DNA of 8,634 bases from Lachnoclostridium sp. UBA3775 (GTDB lineage: Bacteria; Bacillota; Clostridia; Lachnospirales; Lachnospiraceae), in assembly GCA_002369525.1 (NCBI GenBank), contig DFFN01000080.1, positions 1-8,634 of the forward strand, given 5' to 3'. Numbering within the stretch: position 1 is the first letter of the stretch; the number at the start of each line of letters is the position of its first letter. A program made the position numbers and the translations under genes. The notes beneath the pieces were generated by a model. The model saw only the letters and a program-made list of their open reading frames with translations. It was not told where the DNA came from and searched no databases. Shown here one piece after another: positions 7,026 to 8,634 of the stretch.

Positions 7026-7098
7026 CAGGGGCAGTAGGATTCGAACCCACGACCTGCGGTTTTGGAGACCGTTATTCTACCAGCTGAACTATACCCCT
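7026..7098 (-). tRNA. tRNA-Trp (anticodon CCA)
   Basis: A complete 73-base cloverleaf on the minus strand. Acceptor AGGGGTA pairs with TGCCCCT (one G-T pair), followed by discriminator G. The anticodon loop is CTCCAAA with anticodon CCA (tryptophan), on a stem ACGGT/ACCGC whose first pair is an A-C mismatch. The T-arm is GTGGG-TTCGAAT-CCTAC, one G-T pair included. CCA is not encoded and must be added. A near-consensus promoter lies just upstream and a strong terminator just downstream, so it can be a monocistronic unit. Confidence 0.96.
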
Positions 7099-7111
7099 TT
7101 GGATTAGCACC

Positions 7112-7167
7112 GAGATATATATTACTATATCATGTACCGAATGTCAACAAAAATATTTAATTTTTTA
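7112..7167 (-). promoter_or_regulatory. Sigma-A type promoter of tRNA-Trp with A/T-rich UP-like element
   Basis: On the minus strand the -35 box TTGACA (7147-7142, perfect consensus) and -10 box TAATAT (7124-7119) are separated by 17 bases. Transcription should begin about 7111-7113, giving a short leader before the tRNA. Immediately upstream of -35 is an A/T-only stretch (about 7166-7149, AAAAAATTAAATATTTTT), which resembles an UP element that binds the alpha subunit of RNA polymerase, as is common at stable-RNA promoters. It is the only clear promoter in the window and lies between the M14 lipoprotein gene and the tRNA. Confidence 0.88.
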
Positions 7168-7177
7168 CACGCCGTTC

Positions 7178-8566
7178 TCAGCCAAGAAGGCTTACAAGTA
7201 TTGCTGCCAATGTCTCCCTGCCTGTATTCCAGATCGAATTATATTCATTTAACGACAATGGAGCGCTTCCGTTTCCGATATTGATCCTGATGGCAGGAAT
7301 CCCCTTTTCGCACTGGGCATAGCTTTCTGCCGAACCATACATGTCGGAGCCGTATTTATTTGTGTCGTTTTCAAAAGAAAACTTTTCGGAAAGCATTCCG
7401 GCAATCCTCTGTGACTCAGTCAGAGCTTCTCCTTCGCCTCCAAAATCACCTGCCACCGAATTTCCGCTTGTCCGAAGGTTTATAACAAGATCCGGATTGG
7501 TTTTTTCTATCAGTTTAATGATATCTCTTGTCTCGTTTTCGGATGCTCCCGCACTGCCTTTATAGCCCTTGCTTGAAGGAGCATCAAGGCTTTCCTTCTC
7601 ATCCCAGCCGTAAGGGAAATTCATTGTCAGCTCCGTTCCTCTTGCGTTCCCGTAAAAGAAGGTAAGGTAGCTTTCTATCGAAAGGCTTGTGCCTCCCGCA
7701 ACCTGGTCACGCTCAAACCATTGCTGAAGCCTGGTTTTAACGCTTTCGCTGCGGACCTTGTCAATATTATACTGACTGATCGTAACTCCGTCCGGATTAA
7801 GCATCGGAATAATGTGGATATTGAATTTTTTCAGCAGCTCGGCATAAGGATATCCGCCGTAAATACCTTCGTCAGCATAATGCGCATAATATTCGCAAAG
7901 CTTTGCGGCGAACAGGGAAGTCATATATTCGCAGCCTTCCATCCCTCCCAGCACGAGTATGCTGTGCTTTGCTTCGGGATTTCCGATCACAAAATCATAT
8001 ACATTCCTGCCATCCTCGGTCAGTCCGCAGACCGTAAGCCTGCATATGTCCGGGAAGCTCTTTCTTATCAGGCTTAAATCCTCCGTCATGCTTTCGTAGG
8101 AATAGAACTGTCTCGATGAATCAACAATATTCAGCGATGCAAGTGAGTATGTGAATTTAGAACCGCTGTTAATGGCTATCTCTGTCACATCCTCTTCCTT
8201 CACGAAAACCTCCCTGCCGGAAACATAAACCCTGTACCAGCCGCCTTCGTTATAGCCGTTACGGTATAACTGCTGACCGAATACACCCTCGCCTGCGCCG
8301 GCAGAATTTTCGTCGGGTTCACTGTAAAATTTAATAGTTTCGGAATTCACATAAACATTGTCGTCACAGGCATAGAAACCTGCTTCGTCAATGGTCGGCA
8401 CAGGCTCCGGCTCTTTGGTCGGAAGCGCAACAACCTCATGCTCATGGGAATTCAGCTCGTTTATATCTCGTTTTTCCTTCTTTTTGCCGCAGGAAACCGT
8501 AAGCAGCAATACCATAATCATTACTGCTGCCAAAGGCCGGTTGAGTTTTCCCGCTTTTCCTTTCAA
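7178..8566 (-). CDS. Lipoprotein with SH3-like domain and degenerate M14 carboxypeptidase fold
   Basis: A 462-residue protein. A basic N-terminus and hydrophobic stretch end in LLTVSC, a lipoprotein signal with C26 as lipidated residue (T at -3 is less usual), followed by a charged, Pro/Glu-rich linker to about residue 60; it should face outward on the cell membrane. Residues about 64-130 resemble a bacterial SH3 domain. Residues about 155-460 match the M14 zinc carboxypeptidase fold, including GLTEDGRNVYDF, LNPDGVTISQ and IGNGSAPLSLNEYNSIW. However, the first zinc His is E210 (GGMEGCEY in place of GGIHAREY), the second zinc His is R365 (NLRTSG for LHSSG), the catalytic Glu is N429 (IRINIG for TIEIG), and the substrate Asn-Arg pair is T314-M315. 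Only E213 of the zinc site remains, so peptidase activity is unlikely. Start is TTG 8566, with AAAGGAG six bases upstream. Confidence 0.85.
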   Translation of the reverse strand: MKGKAGKLNRPLAAVMIMVLLLTVSCGKKKEKRDINELNSHEHEVVALPTKEPEPVPTIDEAGFYACDDNVYVNSETIKFYSEPDENSAGAGEGVFGQQLYRNGYNEGGWYRVYVSGREVFVKEEDVTEIAINSGSKFTYSLASLNIVDSSRQFYSYESMTEDLSLIRKSFPDICRLTVCGLTEDGRNVYDFVIGNPEAKHSILVLGGMEGCEYMTSLFAAKLCEYYAHYADEGIYGGYPYAELLKKFNIHIIPMLNPDGVTISQYNIDKVRSESVKTRLQQWFERDQVAGGTSLSIESYLTFFYGNARGTELTMNFPYGWDEKESLDAPSSKGYKGSAGASENETRDIIKLIEKTNPDLVINLRTSGNSVAGDFGGEGEALTESQRIAGMLSEKFSFENDTNKYGSDMYGSAESYAQCEKGIPAIRINIGNGSAPLSLNEYNSIWNTGRETLAAILVSLLG

Positions 8567-8572
8567 GCCCTG

Positions 8573-8579
8573 CTCCTTT
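8573..8579 (-). promoter_or_regulatory. Shine-Dalgarno site that supports the TTG start of the M14-like lipoprotein
   Basis: AAAGGAG on the minus strand lies six bases before TTG (8566-8564) and overlaps the TAA stop of the upstream gene (8580-8578). No ATG in the same frame lies nearby with a comparable site; the next Met is inside the signal peptide. Confidence 0.78.
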
Positions 8580-8634
8580 ATCCCTGCATGAGTTTTTTAA
8601 GTTCACGTATATTCTTTATTCCTATAAGTTCAAT
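8578..8634 (-). CDS. C-terminal end of an unidentified upstream gene
   Basis: The minus strand from the window edge is open for 18 codons in one frame, ending with residues NIRELKKLMQG and TAA at 8580-8578. The stop merges into the ribosome site of the M14-like lipoprotein gene, with an 11-base gap to its TTG, the same junction style as the other genes here. This supports a real gene continuing outside the window and cotranscribed with the lipoprotein. The tail is amphipathic and Lys/Leu-rich but too short to identify. Confidence 0.6.
   Translation of the reverse strand: MELIGIKNIRELKKLMQG

Noticed and set aside
7149..7167. A/T-only inverted repeat after the M14-like gene, considered as its terminator
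   Set aside because: The stem would be A-T pairs only and unstable. Its position directly upstream of a perfect -35 box fits an UP element better. No other terminator for this gene is evident.

Overview
The window looks like chromosomal DNA of a Clostridia member, most likely a Lachnospiraceae-type gut or rumen Firmicute. The reasons are strong AGGAG-type ribosome binding sites, TTG starts, a tightly packed single-strand operon, the Firmicutes order cysS - mini-RNase III - rlmB, and the protein styles (AroQ-PheA fusion, SH3-linked M14 lipoprotein). The organism call is inferred from gene content and sequence style, not from a database search.

Layout, read in the direction of transcription (nearly everything is on the minus strand, right to left). 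At the right edge is the last 18 codons of an unidentified gene. It is followed 11 bases later by a lipoprotein with an SH3-like domain and an M14 carboxypeptidase fold whose zinc and catalytic residues are mostly replaced. Next comes a near-consensus promoter (TTGACA-17-TAATAT with an A/T-rich upstream element) driving tRNA-Trp(CCA), closed by a strong intrinsic terminator. Only 27 bases separate the end of its T-run from the start of pheA, which opens a long gene train: pheA (chorismate mutase/prephenate dehydratase), ispF (isoprenoid MEP pathway, with an unusual Cys-rich tail), an alpha/beta-hydrolase esterase, cysS, a GNAT acetyltransferase fused to mini-ribonuclease III, rlmB (23S rRNA methyltransferase) and a RelA/SpoT-domain alarmone synthetase that starts at TTG. 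Gaps are 1 to 13 bases except for 49 bases before cysS, so the genes are probably cotranscribed and partly translationally coupled. At the left edge a plus-strand tRNA-Thr(GGT), truncated by the window, converges on the operon end across a hairpin terminator.

Functionally, the operon mixes amino-acid and isoprenoid supply (pheA, ispF) with translation (cysS, mini-III and RlmB acting on 23S rRNA, two tRNAs) and the stringent response (RelA/SpoT protein). No mobile element, CRISPR array, riboswitch or T-box was seen. The parts most worth a second look are the apparently dead M14 lipoprotein, the GNAT-mini-III fusion with slippery A-runs in its linker, the CxxCxxC tail of IspF, the uncharacterised C-terminal half of the alarmone synthetase, and pheA sitting directly behind a tRNA terminator with no room for its own promoter.
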